Shown here: positions 13,501 to 26,600 of the stretch, one piece after another
Numbering within the stretch: the first letter of the stretch is position 1
Layout: each line of letters begins with the position of its first letter
Source: Gigantopelta aegis
Taxonomy: Eukaryota; Mollusca; Gastropoda; Neomphalida; Peltospiridae
NCBI RefSeq assembly: GCF_016097555.1
Contig: NC_054706.1
Location: 23,235,699-23,299,698, forward strand
DNA: 64,000 bases
Direction of reading: 5' to 3'
Notes under the pieces: generated by a model
Database searches by the model: none
What the model was told of the DNA's origin: nothing
What the model saw: the letters and a program-made list of their open reading frames with translations, nothing else
Translations under genes and position numbers: made by a program

Positions 13501-16500
13501 AGTTAATCACCGACAAAACATTGTTTGAACAACCATTAATGCCAGTGACCAGATTTCAAAATAAACTCAGTCAACAGGTAGTTAGTATTGTTTACATTTT
13601 TACTATTAGTGATGACTGTTAATTTAACTAAGTGGGCTGTTGTCTTGGCATGTGAGAGATCGCACGCCTTTTCGCATAACCAAAACCGTTCTAATGCCAA
13701 AAACAATAGGATATAAAAAATAAATGTGTCAAATTAACATATTTGAGTATAAATACATGGCATACTTCAACAATAAAACTTGTAAAATAATCCCCAAAAC
13801 AGTAATATTTTTTGGTGAAATTTTTTTACCCTCCTATAAGTCGACCCCCCAAGTTATAAAATAATTTTTGGGTGAAAAAAATTTGACTTATAGGCGAAGA
13901 TATACGGTAGTTTACATCATCAATCTAATACACTCTGCAACTTATTTGGTTATAAATTTTTGACCCTTAAATTCTTTTGAGTAGTATATTTTGTAAAAAG
14001 TTGTGTACATATGTTTCGTACATTTTTTTCAATTTTTATTTTTTATTTTTTTATTTTAAATAATTTTTGGTATGGTTTTTGTAATTAAAAAAACAACAAA
14101 AAACGTTACTACAATAGTTGTAAATTAAGTGAAAAAAACCCCACCTTTAATTTAAATGTGCTACTCACTCCCTTTGAAGTAATGGCCGTACCCGATGTCA
14201 CATCATGTGACGAACAGCACGTGCGAGTTTGAACACTGTTACAATGTAATAGTTCTGCTGGGAGATATTAGATTGCGTATTATAGATATTGAAACTTAAT
14301 AAAGTTGATGCGGTCAAATATAACATTTACTGACCAGCGGTATGTTACTTCTTTATTATTTATGATTGAATAATGGGGTCATTCGAAAACTACGCAACGT
14401 GCACTGAGGAGAGTGGAAATTATGGGATGTGACAAAACGTAATTGGGGGGGGGGGGGGGGGGGGGGGGTGTGGTGGTGGTTATTGTGTAACGTAATGTTA
14501 ATTCATAAAGTACAATGCAACCAGTCATTACCATTTTATTTTAACATATATGTATTACTAAAGACCCCAAAGTAAAATATGACACGGTCACAAAACATTA
14601 CAAGGGGAGAGGGGTATTGAAACTGCAAGATTTTGCGTTACGTATTGTTAAATGACACAAAGATCAATAAAGGACTATTCAACATTAGCGTAATGCAGTA
14701 TCAGACATTGGCTTTTACCTCAATTTTTAACGACCCCCTCCCCCACCCATAATGAATTTGCAATAACACAAGGGCCACCCGATGTAAATGTATTTGAATA
14801 TTTGATTTGCCGTCCCATCAGCTAGCGGTCAAGCACCCACACCCCACACCCCCAATTCCGGTAAAGTTTTTACCTTTTCGCTTATTAATAACTTTAAAAA
14901 GGTTCCTGTCATATCCTTCCCCCCACCCACCCCACCCCACCCCCAATACAAAATCCTGCCTACGCCACTGCTATTTCCATTAATATAGGTTCACTGCAGG
15001 ACCCATCAAATTAATGTTTTTGTCCAATAAAATAAATAACATGGTGTGGGATGGGAGAAATACATGTTAAAGTGGACTACAATTATTGTCATATAAAACA
15101 TTACCATTTTGAATGCCCTGTACCTTGAAATTTCAGTCACAACATTTTACTTTTGTTAACAGCCATGTACATGTTTACAAATTGTTCATGTGTGAGGCCT
15201 AATGTTAAAAACATTCACAAGAGTGGAACAGAGTTGCTAAAAACAGCTATCATCACACACAGAGGGTGTCTGTTGTATCACAGCCACTGTTTGACAAGTA
15301 GTTAGTGTTTTTGTTTACATTAGCTGCCAGCTGTTCTGTTCTCCTCCCAGCAGAAATGTTATGTACACCACACTGCTTAAAACTGAAGTGGTCTAACAAA
15401 AACAAAATATATATGTTTCAACCCAACCCCCATTTGAACCAACCATTTTCATTGTTCACTTCTTAAAACAATAATTTGTTGTTTAATAATCAGTGTGTAC
15501 TGTGTAAACATTTACAGGCAAACTTGCTTTGGACAACCACTTAAAAAAAGGTAACCCTAAAGTATTTTTTTTAAAGTCACTAGCCACAGGGCTGGTGGGT
15601 TTGTAAATTCCACTAGCCCACCAAAATAAAGCACTAGACCAAATTTCTGATCAATTACAACAAACTTTATATACGGCTGAAAAACAATTTTTCAAGAAAC
15701 CCAACCCCAATAGTACCTAAAACAAAACTTGGTGAATTTTTTTTTTTTATGTACTTGAGTATAATTTTTTTTCAATTTGTTTTTAGTATTATTAGTATAG
15801 GTAATATTTAGTGAAACTTTATATCTCGACCTGTAGAGGTGAATGAAGTTTCAAAAATAAATTAGTAATTTAGGGGTTTTTTTTAAACTGCATGACCTAC
15901 CCTATTTTGTCACGTTTGATCTTAAACCATTGTCCAGTTTTTGCTTTCAGAATAACATTTATCAAACATACGTTAGTAGAGGAAAACCATCGTAAGCTAG
16001 CAGTGTTGGTTTTTTGGGTTTTTTTTAAAGTCACTAGCCCATTGGGCTACTGGTTTTGCATTTGTCACTAGCCCTGTGTTAAAAAGCACTAGCCCCAGGC
16101 ATCGGGCTAGCGGATTTGTCGAACTCTGGGATACTTATATGGTCTCATATACATGTATGTAAGAACTGAGAGCATCTCAATTAGTGATTCCATAACTTGG
16201 GGGATACTGAAATGGTCTCATATATGTACGGTAGGTGGTTGAGATATATAGTTGTGTGTGTACTGTACATGTATTAGTGGTTTCTTAATGCAGGTTTATT
16301 TTTAACAGGTTTAGATTTAGTTTAATATAGGAGTACAGGGCTTGAAACTCACCAAAAAATATGGTGGCCCAAAACAAAATATCTGGTCCACTAAAATTCA
16401 TTTTTAGTGGCCCAAACTTGCTTTAGATAGCCTAAACACGAAATATCCATACATGTGTATTTCATGTGTTAAAGGGACATTCCTGAGTTTACTGCAATTT

Positions 16501-19500
16501 TTAAGATGTTATCGACCAACAGAGACTTTTTATCGATTGTAATTATATACCAAATATATCTTTCTGCATAAAATATTAGTGGCTATATATTAAACGTGTT
16601 TCTGATCGTACTAATATTTGTACTAGGTTAAATTTCATTTTATTTCCTAAAATATGTATTTTCGTACATACGAAATTATTTGAAGACAAAACCCAGTTTC
16701 GGCTTCTTATAAATATTAAGACGACCAGAAACACATTGAATATACAGACACTGATATTCTAAACAAGAAAATATATTTAATATGTTAGTTTAATCGTAGA
16801 ACTATTTTATTAGTCGAAAACATCTTACAATGCAGCAAACTCAGGAATGTCCCTTTAAGCGAACATTTTAAGTAAGCATATGAAATATGCTTCATTAAAA
16901 TAATATTGATTTGAAGAATCACTTCTACATAACGAAAATACCAACATACATGATATTGAACTGAAAAATTAAAAGAAAACACTGACAATTATATTCGATG
17001 AACCCGTCTGTGTCGTTTTGGTAATGTAGACTGGAATAGCAGCTAGCTAGATAACAGTTCACATGATCGCTGATATCAAACAGTGACCGGACCTTACTTG
17101 GGGTGGGTGGGCTGTTCGGTGATTCTAACGAAATGTTATAAATTACAATGGCATGGGAAAAAAACTTTCGTATTTTTTTTTATCTGAGATTGGCATATTT
17201 GGTTTTAGCAAAAATTATGTCTATCAACGTTTATGTAATGGAAAAAACTGAATTATTAAGACACTAACAAAATCACCATTCATGAGGCTTCCTGACAGCA
17301 CATCGAATGAGTATTCAACATTTTGTCGTCGTAAATCCTGTCTAGAACGTCGATGATTATAATATAAATATATTTTGGTAAATTAAGGTAAGCCGATACC
17401 TTAAATGTTTTTGAACCACAAGCAAGATTTTAATGTGGAATAAATATATGTAATATAATTATTAATAGTAGCAATTAACACCATTATTTTTTAATATTTA
17501 AGTCACCCAAATGGGACTTTGTTCACGGTCATATTTTGCGACCTGTCCAAAGGCCGTTACAAGCCCTGGAAGTAGGTTCTTATTTACTGTACTGGTACAA
17601 AGTTGTACCGTAATACAGGTTTTGCTTGTGGGTTTTTTGTTTGTTTGTTTGGGATGGGTTTGGGGGTTTGGGGGAGGGTCTTACCCAAAGGATGTGGTAC
17701 ATGTACACATATTTTAGTACCATTATTATGGCACCCACAAATTACCCACCCCACCCACATCCACAAAATTCAACACTGGGTGTCTTGTTTGGTCTTTTAA
17801 ATATCTTTTTGGGGGTGGGAGTGCATACATGTACATGACAATAAGAGTATGTAACCAAGTACCAGCACAGGTTTCTTTCTGTCTGTTTTTATGGTTCACA
17901 TGTAGTACATGTAGCTGTGGATTAATCATGTGTATTTTCATATTGTTAAACAAACAAGGCTTTCCTTTCAAGTTCTTAAAGCCACACACCCTAGTTCCAT
18001 CCAGCGAAAATAAATTATAATTTGGTTAATCTACAAACCTGTAACACACTTAGATCACGTTTTTATCAAATGGAGTGAAAAAGCAGGTTTTATATCGATA
18101 AATACCATGGGAATCCCCATGTCCCAATTGCTTGAAATAATTTTGAAAGTTTGTATTCTGATGTCACCTGTAGATGTTGCTCGAAGCACAACAATGCCTA
18201 CGTCACAACAAATTTCACAGACTTGGGGTGCGTTCTTTTCACCTCTCCTGGACATGTTCCAACTGTTCTGTCCTGGTTGTATCCCCTCTCCAGATATCGT
18301 AAGACTTAGCAAAAGTATTGGTTTTAAGGGTTTGTAACGTTTTGTATTGAGACACTTACTTGTCTGAACTTTATTGTTACTGAAAATGTTCACGAACTGT
18401 GAAGAAAAATTTCACAAATGAACAACAACAAATCGGATGTTGATTGCGCGAACCGTGCACGAGAAAACAAACCGAACCAAAATGATAAAGGTCACGTGGT
18501 ATACCAACGTCTGTGACATTGAAATGGAAATATCCCGTCTAAAAATAGATTAGACCTTGTCTGCTCAACGTTTTTTTCTCAAACGTGCGTCCATTTTTCA
18601 GAAATACGAAAAATGCATTTTGTAGTATTACAAACACCAGGATTACCAAAAAACACTTCAGGTGAATGGAAATGTATATTCTAAATAATAAACGGTAAGT
18701 AAAGTGCAATTTTATTTGTGAAAAAATGGGTTTAATAGCGAAAAACAACGCCGTAATGGTTAACAACTAGCCGTAACTAGGGTGTGTCCCTTTAAAGCTA
18801 ATGTACGTAATCATTGTATGTTTTTATGTGACTCTAAATGTGTTTCCTAACATCACATTATAAGTGTAAGGTGAGTAATATACAGCTCATGAACATGTAT
18901 GTGACAAACGTGATACTGCAGTAGAAATAACATTGTTACCATTCCCGGCATTGCGTGAATGGAAAAACATGATCACACAATTTCACGGGCCATTTGTCAC
19001 AAGGCAGGACCCAAGAGAAATAGAAATAATTGTGGGAAATTGATTATGCACACAAACATGGCCAAACAGTTTCAAATAGAGCAGATAAAAAGCTTTGACA
19101 TTGTTTCCATGGTAACATTCATGAGCAAATTAAAGTATTATATGTTTCCTTGATTATAATTATACATTCTCAACCGCTTTGATTGTTTTCAGATTATTAT
19201 TTTTTTATTATTATTTTTTTTATTATTATTATTTTTTTTTTGTTAACATAAATATATAGAGGTTATTACCACATTGATTGAATAATATTGTTGTTCAGAT
19301 TACAATGTAACATGTACCTGTTTACCTTCTTTACCTGTAATCGAAGAATTGTAATCAAACTTGGAAATTGCTTGGGGTGGAAAAAACCCAATAATGACAT
19401 ACCAGTTGTCAGGTAGTACCAGTACATTGTTTTAATACAGAGATTGATGTTTTGTTTATAGCTATATACATGTATATACATGTCCAAGCAGTTCAATGAA

Positions 19501-20538
19501 AAATATTCCATGATAGGTTGTCAATATATATTGTCTTTTTTGTTGTTGTTATTTCAGTTTTTGTGGGTTTTTTACAACACTTGTTAAGTCCAAAACTGGA
19601 TGAAGTGGAGATAACCACTGAAATTGCTTTTTTGATATATCATGTCGCCGCCAAAAACCAATAACTTACTGAATTTGGAGTTGTACAAGTCAGCATTCGA
19701 AATAAGCACCGTTTGTTCTGACAAGTAAAAATCTGTGCATGCAAGTGAAGTGTATCTTGGTGGTTGTCCTGTGGACAAATGGAAATGTTCAATTATGTTT
19801 CGTTTTAACCAAATAAAAACATAATACTTGTACTTGAATAAAACAAACCATTTATTTGGACAAGTGAAAATATTGGCGGACAATTCTGCTTATTTCTATC
19901 ATTGCATGTATTAAAATTGTACGTACAGTATCTGTAGGCTTACTGTAACTTTGATATTTTACACCATTACTATTAGGATATTTGCCACATTCGGTGAAAA
20001 GTTTAGGCCCATACATGTAGGTCAAATATTGTTAAAATGCATCATGCATGTACCTGTAGCACCAGATTGAAAATTGTAAGGAAAATGTATTGCCCTCCTG
20101 TCTGGCGTCACATTTGACAAATGATTTGTTCACTCACAATTTTGAATCTGTTGCTACTTTAATAATATTTTACCTATTAGCCTAAACTTTTCACTGAAAG
20201 TGACAAATATCCATATTGGAATGGGTGTGAAATATCAAAGTTACAGTCCCTATAACATTTTTAATAAAGAAAGAAATGTTTTATTTAACGACGCACTCAA
20301 CACATTTTAGTTACGGTTATATGGCGTCAGACATGGTTAAGGACCACACAGATTTTGAGAGGAAACCCGCTGTCGCCACATAGGCTACTCTTTTACGAGT
20401 ATCTGGATTATAAACCCCATGCCTCGACTGGGATCCGAACCCAGTACCTGCCAGCCTGTAGACCGATGGCCTACCACGACGCCACCGAGGTCGGTCTTTT
20501 TTAATAATTCAATATTCAGTAGGGTTATTGGGTGTTTT

Positions 20539-20602
<64 letters not shown>

Positions 20603-23600
20603 TATATATAATATATAATATATGTATATATATAAACCTGGTGTATATATCTGTATGTACTTTGCAGGCTTCAATTCCAAGTAATTTTAGATTTTGAGTC
20701 AGAAGTGTATGATTAAGAGGAAGAATCTTTATTGGATTTTTGTTTGTTTGGTTTGATAATAAATTATATGAGATAGAAAATTATAAGTTAAAGTGGCAGT
20801 ATTTACTTTATAAACAAAAATGAAAACATTACCGTATATTACCGCGTATTAGCCGATTTTTGAAGTCTAGAAATACTTTCCAAAAGAAGAGAGTCGGCTT
20901 ATACACGGGGGCAACAAATTGGAGTATAAAATTCCGATCGCAAATATGCTCGACCGCGACTTATAAATTTTGATCAGACCCTTAGCCTTTCACAGATTAT
21001 GTGACAATAATTTGTGCACAGTATAAATAAAACACCCCATCATGCAATATTATACAGTTTTTTGTTCTTGAATGCATTATAAGTTTAATGAATAATAATA
21101 AAAATTACTTGTTTTAGTGTCATTTCAATGGTAAAAACATATTCTTTCCAACTGTCCGCCATCTTTGTTTGACCTGTGCTGGGACCAGTCTTTCATATAG
21201 CAGATTTAAGATACAAAACGGTGTTTTTGTCTTCAAAGAAGTATTATATTTCTAATATTATTGTTTCGTTGGGAGGGTGCATTAAACTGTAAAGTAATGC
21301 CATAAATAAATTAAGCTCATTATTAACATTACCGACTGAAAAAATATAACATGAATTTCAGGACGATAATTACTCCCACAATTGTCACATGACCATACCA
21401 CATACATTGAACAGCTGCAGTCACGGACCGCTTGATCTCTTGTTTCCGTGTGTGTGTGGTGGGAGATTAAACATGCCTCATTGATTTTACTTTTTGCTGT
21501 CCAGTGAATAAATTAATTACTTGTGTGCAGTGATATGTTGTTACATCTTGAATTATTTATTTTTCTGTTATGCTTTATCAGTTCTAAATTATTTTTCACG
21601 GCATGGTAGATGTTAGCATTGCCGTATTGATTGCGATCGTGATTACCGTTTTTGTAATAATTAAAGGGAAAACAAATATAATGAACAAGAAAAGCACAAG
21701 TCTATTTGTTGACAGTATTATTGAAATCGATGCAACATATACAACTGGACAAAAGATGACTTCGGCTTATACACAAGGCTGATGATTTTGTGCTAGATAT
21801 TTAGGTTCAAACTAAGAGGTCGGCTTATCCAAGGAGTCGGCTAATACACAGCAATATATGGTATATAGCTTTTGACAAATGCCAAGGGGAGGGGGGTAGT
21901 CTCATACACTTATGGTTGAGATGCCCCTTGCTTTCCTTTTGAAGACTGATGTGACTATTTGAAGCAAGCACTCTAACTATTAAGCTTTGTCCTACTTGTT
22001 TAACCCATCCAATTAGCATTGTAACTGAAGGTGATAAGCATGCATGCAATCCAGGCAGGCAGAATTGGGTCAAACTGACAAAAATGTGGAAGAATGTTCG
22101 AGAAAACAAGTGAGAATTAGAAAATAATGGCATTTTGAAATATCAAAGCTGCGAATTACTGGCCAGCTGTCATGTTCATTGCACGCTGTCGATTGCACAA
22201 CATGTCAGTTGTGTAATCTGCATAACTTGCCTTACAGAAATCAATAAAGGATTACCATTCCTGTTCCAAAGTCTACGGGCCTAGCTCAGTGCTGCAGTGG
22301 GTAGTAAGCCTTCAAGGTTTAATCACTTAAAACTAGAGGGAACTGTGTTTGTATGTTATCATCATTTCTCAGCTCTTTTCTCAGCTCTTTTCAATTTTCT
22401 GATTTGAGTTTTAAAACTCCCCAACTAATTTCAACAAAATACCCGAACATACATGTAGTTTGATCGTAATGGGAGTGATGGGGGAGATGATGTGTCCACC
22501 AAAGGTGAACAGTCCTGTAGGAACGAACACACCTCAGGTGAGCACTCTACCACTGAACTACATCTCACCAACATGTATAAAGTTTGTTTGTTTTGTTTAA
22601 CAACACCACTAGAAAACATTGATTTTTTTTAAAATTACTTTTTGGCTATTGGATGTCAAACATTTAGTAATTTTTGACACAAACTTAAAGTTTGTTTTAT
22701 TTAACAACACCTCAAGAGCACATTGATTTATTAATCATCAGCTATTGGATGTCAAACATTTGGTAATTTTTTACTTACAGTCATCATTAGTAGCAAGGGA
22801 TCTTTTATATGCATTTTCTCATAGACAGGAATGCACATACTACAGCCTTTGACCAGTTGTGTGCACTGATTGAAACGGTGGGGGGGGGGGGGGGGCAATC
22901 ATCTGAATGGATTCACTGAGGTGGTTCGATCCTGCGACACAAGCACATCAGGCAAGCACTAAGCTAAATCTTGCCCCAAAGTCTTAGAGAAAACATGCTA
23001 CATTTTTCCATTAGCAGCTCGGGATCATTTGTATCCATTTTCCCACAGAGAGGATAACACATACCATAGCCTTTGATATACCTATCATGGGACACTGGTG
23101 GGTACAGGAAAACCCAATCATAGAATGTGTCCTCCGAGGTGGTTCGATCCTACAATACAGACACCTCAGATGAACTCTCTACAAGTAGATCCTACCCCAA
23201 CATGTATATTATATACATGTACGTGTATAAAAGAACCCTTGCTGCTTATCAGACATCCAATAACAAGCTACTTTTGGCATACTAAGTTCAACTATACCTA
23301 GCTCCCTTTTTATATTTCGGTGAACCGTTCAAAAATGTGCCATGCATGTATTTCCTTCATAGAAATTGCGCAACCTTTCTGTTTGACTTAATCCTTCCCA
23401 GACATTCAAAATTCCATATCAACAAAAATACCCCCTGCCTGCTACCAACACTGGTCGGGTTGCTGGTGCTCCCTTGCACCTGCCAGTGCGGGTGGTCCTC
23501 TCTCCCACCCACCCCAACCCTTTTCCTGTCCTGGATGGAGCAGCTGATCAAGGTCGGCACTTGCACCCATGACAGGCGTGCGCTACAACAGCTTACTCTG

Positions 23601-26600
23601 AATGTGCATGTAAAAAACCCTCTAACCTGACCTCATATCAGACATCGCAGCCTATATAGCAGCAAGAGTTGCTGTTTTCTTTTTTTAGACTGAACTGAAC
23701 ATCATAGTCAACTGCTGCTTCCTTTTTAATCGTAATAACACTTTCTTGAACATGTAAGTACTAACATCCCCTCACTACATAATGTGTCACTGGCATAGGA
23801 AGCAAGGGTGGGTGGGGCAAGGGAGAGGGGGGCAGCAATGTTTTTTATATATTTATACATGTATTTATATATGTGTGTGTGTGTCACACACACGCACACA
23901 CACTTTTTGGCACCTTCCTATGCCGGGGTGTGTCTTTAAACAAACATTGCTTTCATTTAAATTTTTCACATTCTTGTCGGGTTCACTGATATGTCTGCAT
24001 ACTTTGCTTATCACTTTCATTTAAAACATTAATTGCATGTAGATGGGCTAAAAATAGAAGTTACAGTTTACACTATTGATAGTGTTTGGCTCCAGTGAGG
24101 TGTTTCGGTCACAGGTCAAAAAGGAAATAAAATAACGACAAAGCATTTCATGGTTTCAAAAGGATATTTTTGTTAAAATACCTGGACATGTACATGTACA
24201 TGTAGTTGGGGGAAAATATGCAAAGAATTGATATTTACCTCATCATATAGGCAGGTTCAGTGAAGTACATTAGGGAAATTATTTTTCAGTGCATTTTAAG
24301 TTTCTTATTTCTTAATGCATGACCATGTAAAAGTAATTCAAAATACATGTAAATGTTGACATGTACAGGGGCGTAGCCAGAATTTATTATATTCCCGGAT
24401 ATTTTTGCATTACGCACATGTGTACTGTGCGTAATGGGCGCTACGCCTTTGATGTACACAGGTCATAATGATCTTGAAAATTCTTACATAAGATACACAT
24501 ACATGTAGACCGGCCTCGGTGGCGTCGTGGTAGGCCATCGGTCTACAGGCTGGTAGGTACTGGGTTCGGATCCCAGTCGAGGCATGGGATTTTTAATCCA
24601 GATACCAACTCCCAACCCTGAGTGAGTGCTCCGCAAGGCTCAATGGGTAGGTGTAAACCACTTGCATCGACCAATGATCCATAACTGGTTCAACAAAGGC
24701 CATGGTTTGTGCTATCCTGCCTGTGGGAAGTGCAAATAAAAGATCCCTTGCTGCTAATCGGAAGAGTAGCCCATATAGTGGCGACAGCGGGTTTCCTCTC
24801 AAAATCTGTGTGGTCCTTAACCACATGTCTGACGCCATATAACCGTAAATAAAATGTGTTGAGTGCGTCATTAAATAAAACATTTCTTTCTTTTACATAC
24901 ATGTAGATGCCCATGCTTGGAGTTGAGGTTGGGTGTGTATATGTATGCACCCGCACATGGTTTTTTCTTCTTCTTCTTTTAAACACTGTATTACTTTGTA
25001 ATTTCTACACAAAAATAATATTACTGTTGTAAGAAAAGTTTACACAAAGGTTCCCCCACTCCATCCATCTCCAGTTTGAAAATCCTGTTTTCCTTATCGC
25101 CAAAAATATATTTTAAAATCTTTATGTACATATGTACATGTGCATGTATACGTCACCATCTGATAATTACTAACTTATCACAAGTAACATACGTGTATGA
25201 AGCTGTACGAATGTTATCTTGTATGCATTTCATTTGGAACATCACACTTAAGTAACAGTAATTATACATTGATTAATATTGCAACATGGGTTTTTTCCCC
25301 CTCTTGTGTGTGTGTGCGTGTGCATGTGTGTGCGTGTGCGTGTGTGTGTGTGTGTGTGCATGTGTGTGTGTGTGTATGAATATCATTTGTTTATTAACAT
25401 TGAGCAATACAGCTCCTCTGTATATAAGTCCATGTGTGAATACATGTTTTATTTAGCACATTGTCGTGATACATAAATTTTACAAACAACTTAGTATCGG
25501 CAATGCTTTTCTGTAAATAAAATAATCCAGGAGTTATAGTATAAAAATCGCGACTTGAGGTTGGGTACAAACGTGTAATTTATATCAACAGATTTTTTTT
25601 TTTTCCCTTGGGTTTATAGTAATATTCAGTAATAATATTACTGTTATTAGGCTAATCTGTTCAAAACTAAGGTGTATAGTGGGTTCTTGGACTAACTGAC
25701 CTGAGTGAACTTAAGGTTCTCGCCTGTCATAAACAGTGTTCCACAACTGGTCTGTACATCAAAGGCTGTGATACATATACATGTATTTCCTGTCTATTGG
25801 AAAGGGCATATAAAAGTTACTTGCTGCTGTGTGAATGCATTGTTCTCTCTCTCCCCATTCCATCTTTCTCTCGTCATATCTCTTTTTCTTGTAATGTTCT
25901 CTCTCCCTCCCCCCCCCTCTTTTTTTGACTAAACGTTTATAGGTTGGACACCAAATAGCCATAGTTAAAAAAAAATGCTATTATTTTAACAAATAATTAT
26001 TTTAATTCTTTAAAAATTGCTTATACTCAGGAATATACAGTACACTTTTTGTCTTCAGGTTTCATCACAGCAGACATTATTCAAGGGAGGCAGGATGATG
26101 GATTTAATTACAGTACTTATACTTAGTAATATACAGTACTATTGTCTCTAGGTTTCTTCATGGCACACATCAAGGAGACTGGATGATGGTTTTAGTTATA
26201 GAACTTGTACTCTGTAATATATGGTACTTACTCTTATTTCAATGTTTCATCAAGGAGACTGGATGATGGTTTTAGTTATAGAACTTGTACTCTGTAATAT
26301 ATGGTACTTACTCTTATTTCAATGTTTCATCATGGCAGACATCAAGGAGACTGGATGATGGTTTTAGTTATAGAACTTGTACTCTGTAATATATGGTACT
26401 TATATTTCAATATGGTGATGGTTTTACTCTAGAACTTGTTCAATGGTTTCATTCAAGGAGACTGGATGATGACTGGATGATGGTTTTAGTTATAGAACTT
26501 GTACTCTGTAATATATGGTACTTACTCTTATTTCAATGTTTCATCAAGGAGACTGGATGATGGTTTTAGTTATAGAACTTGTACTCTGTAATATATGGTA

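Larger units (their letters stand above)
11413..13984 (+). mobile_element. Tc1-like transposon copy 1, with a nested MITE
   Basis: Ends CTACTCAAAAGAATTTAAGG and its complement, flanked by TA. It holds a broken transposase (11779-12806) and a 965-bp MITE at 12943-13907. The 51 kb copy lacks the nested MITE. Confidence 0.88.

Noticed and set aside
18055..18393. 112-codon open frame shared with a 109-codon frame at 50532-50861
   Set aside because: Both lie inside near-identical copies of the same TTAA element, so the shared frame follows from the DNA identity. No signal, domain or composition supports a protein.
24521..24585. tRNA-like segment with box A and GGTTCGGATCC
   Set aside because: It is the head of a SINE repeated at least five times here. 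The acceptor stem does not close and the SINE body follows directly.
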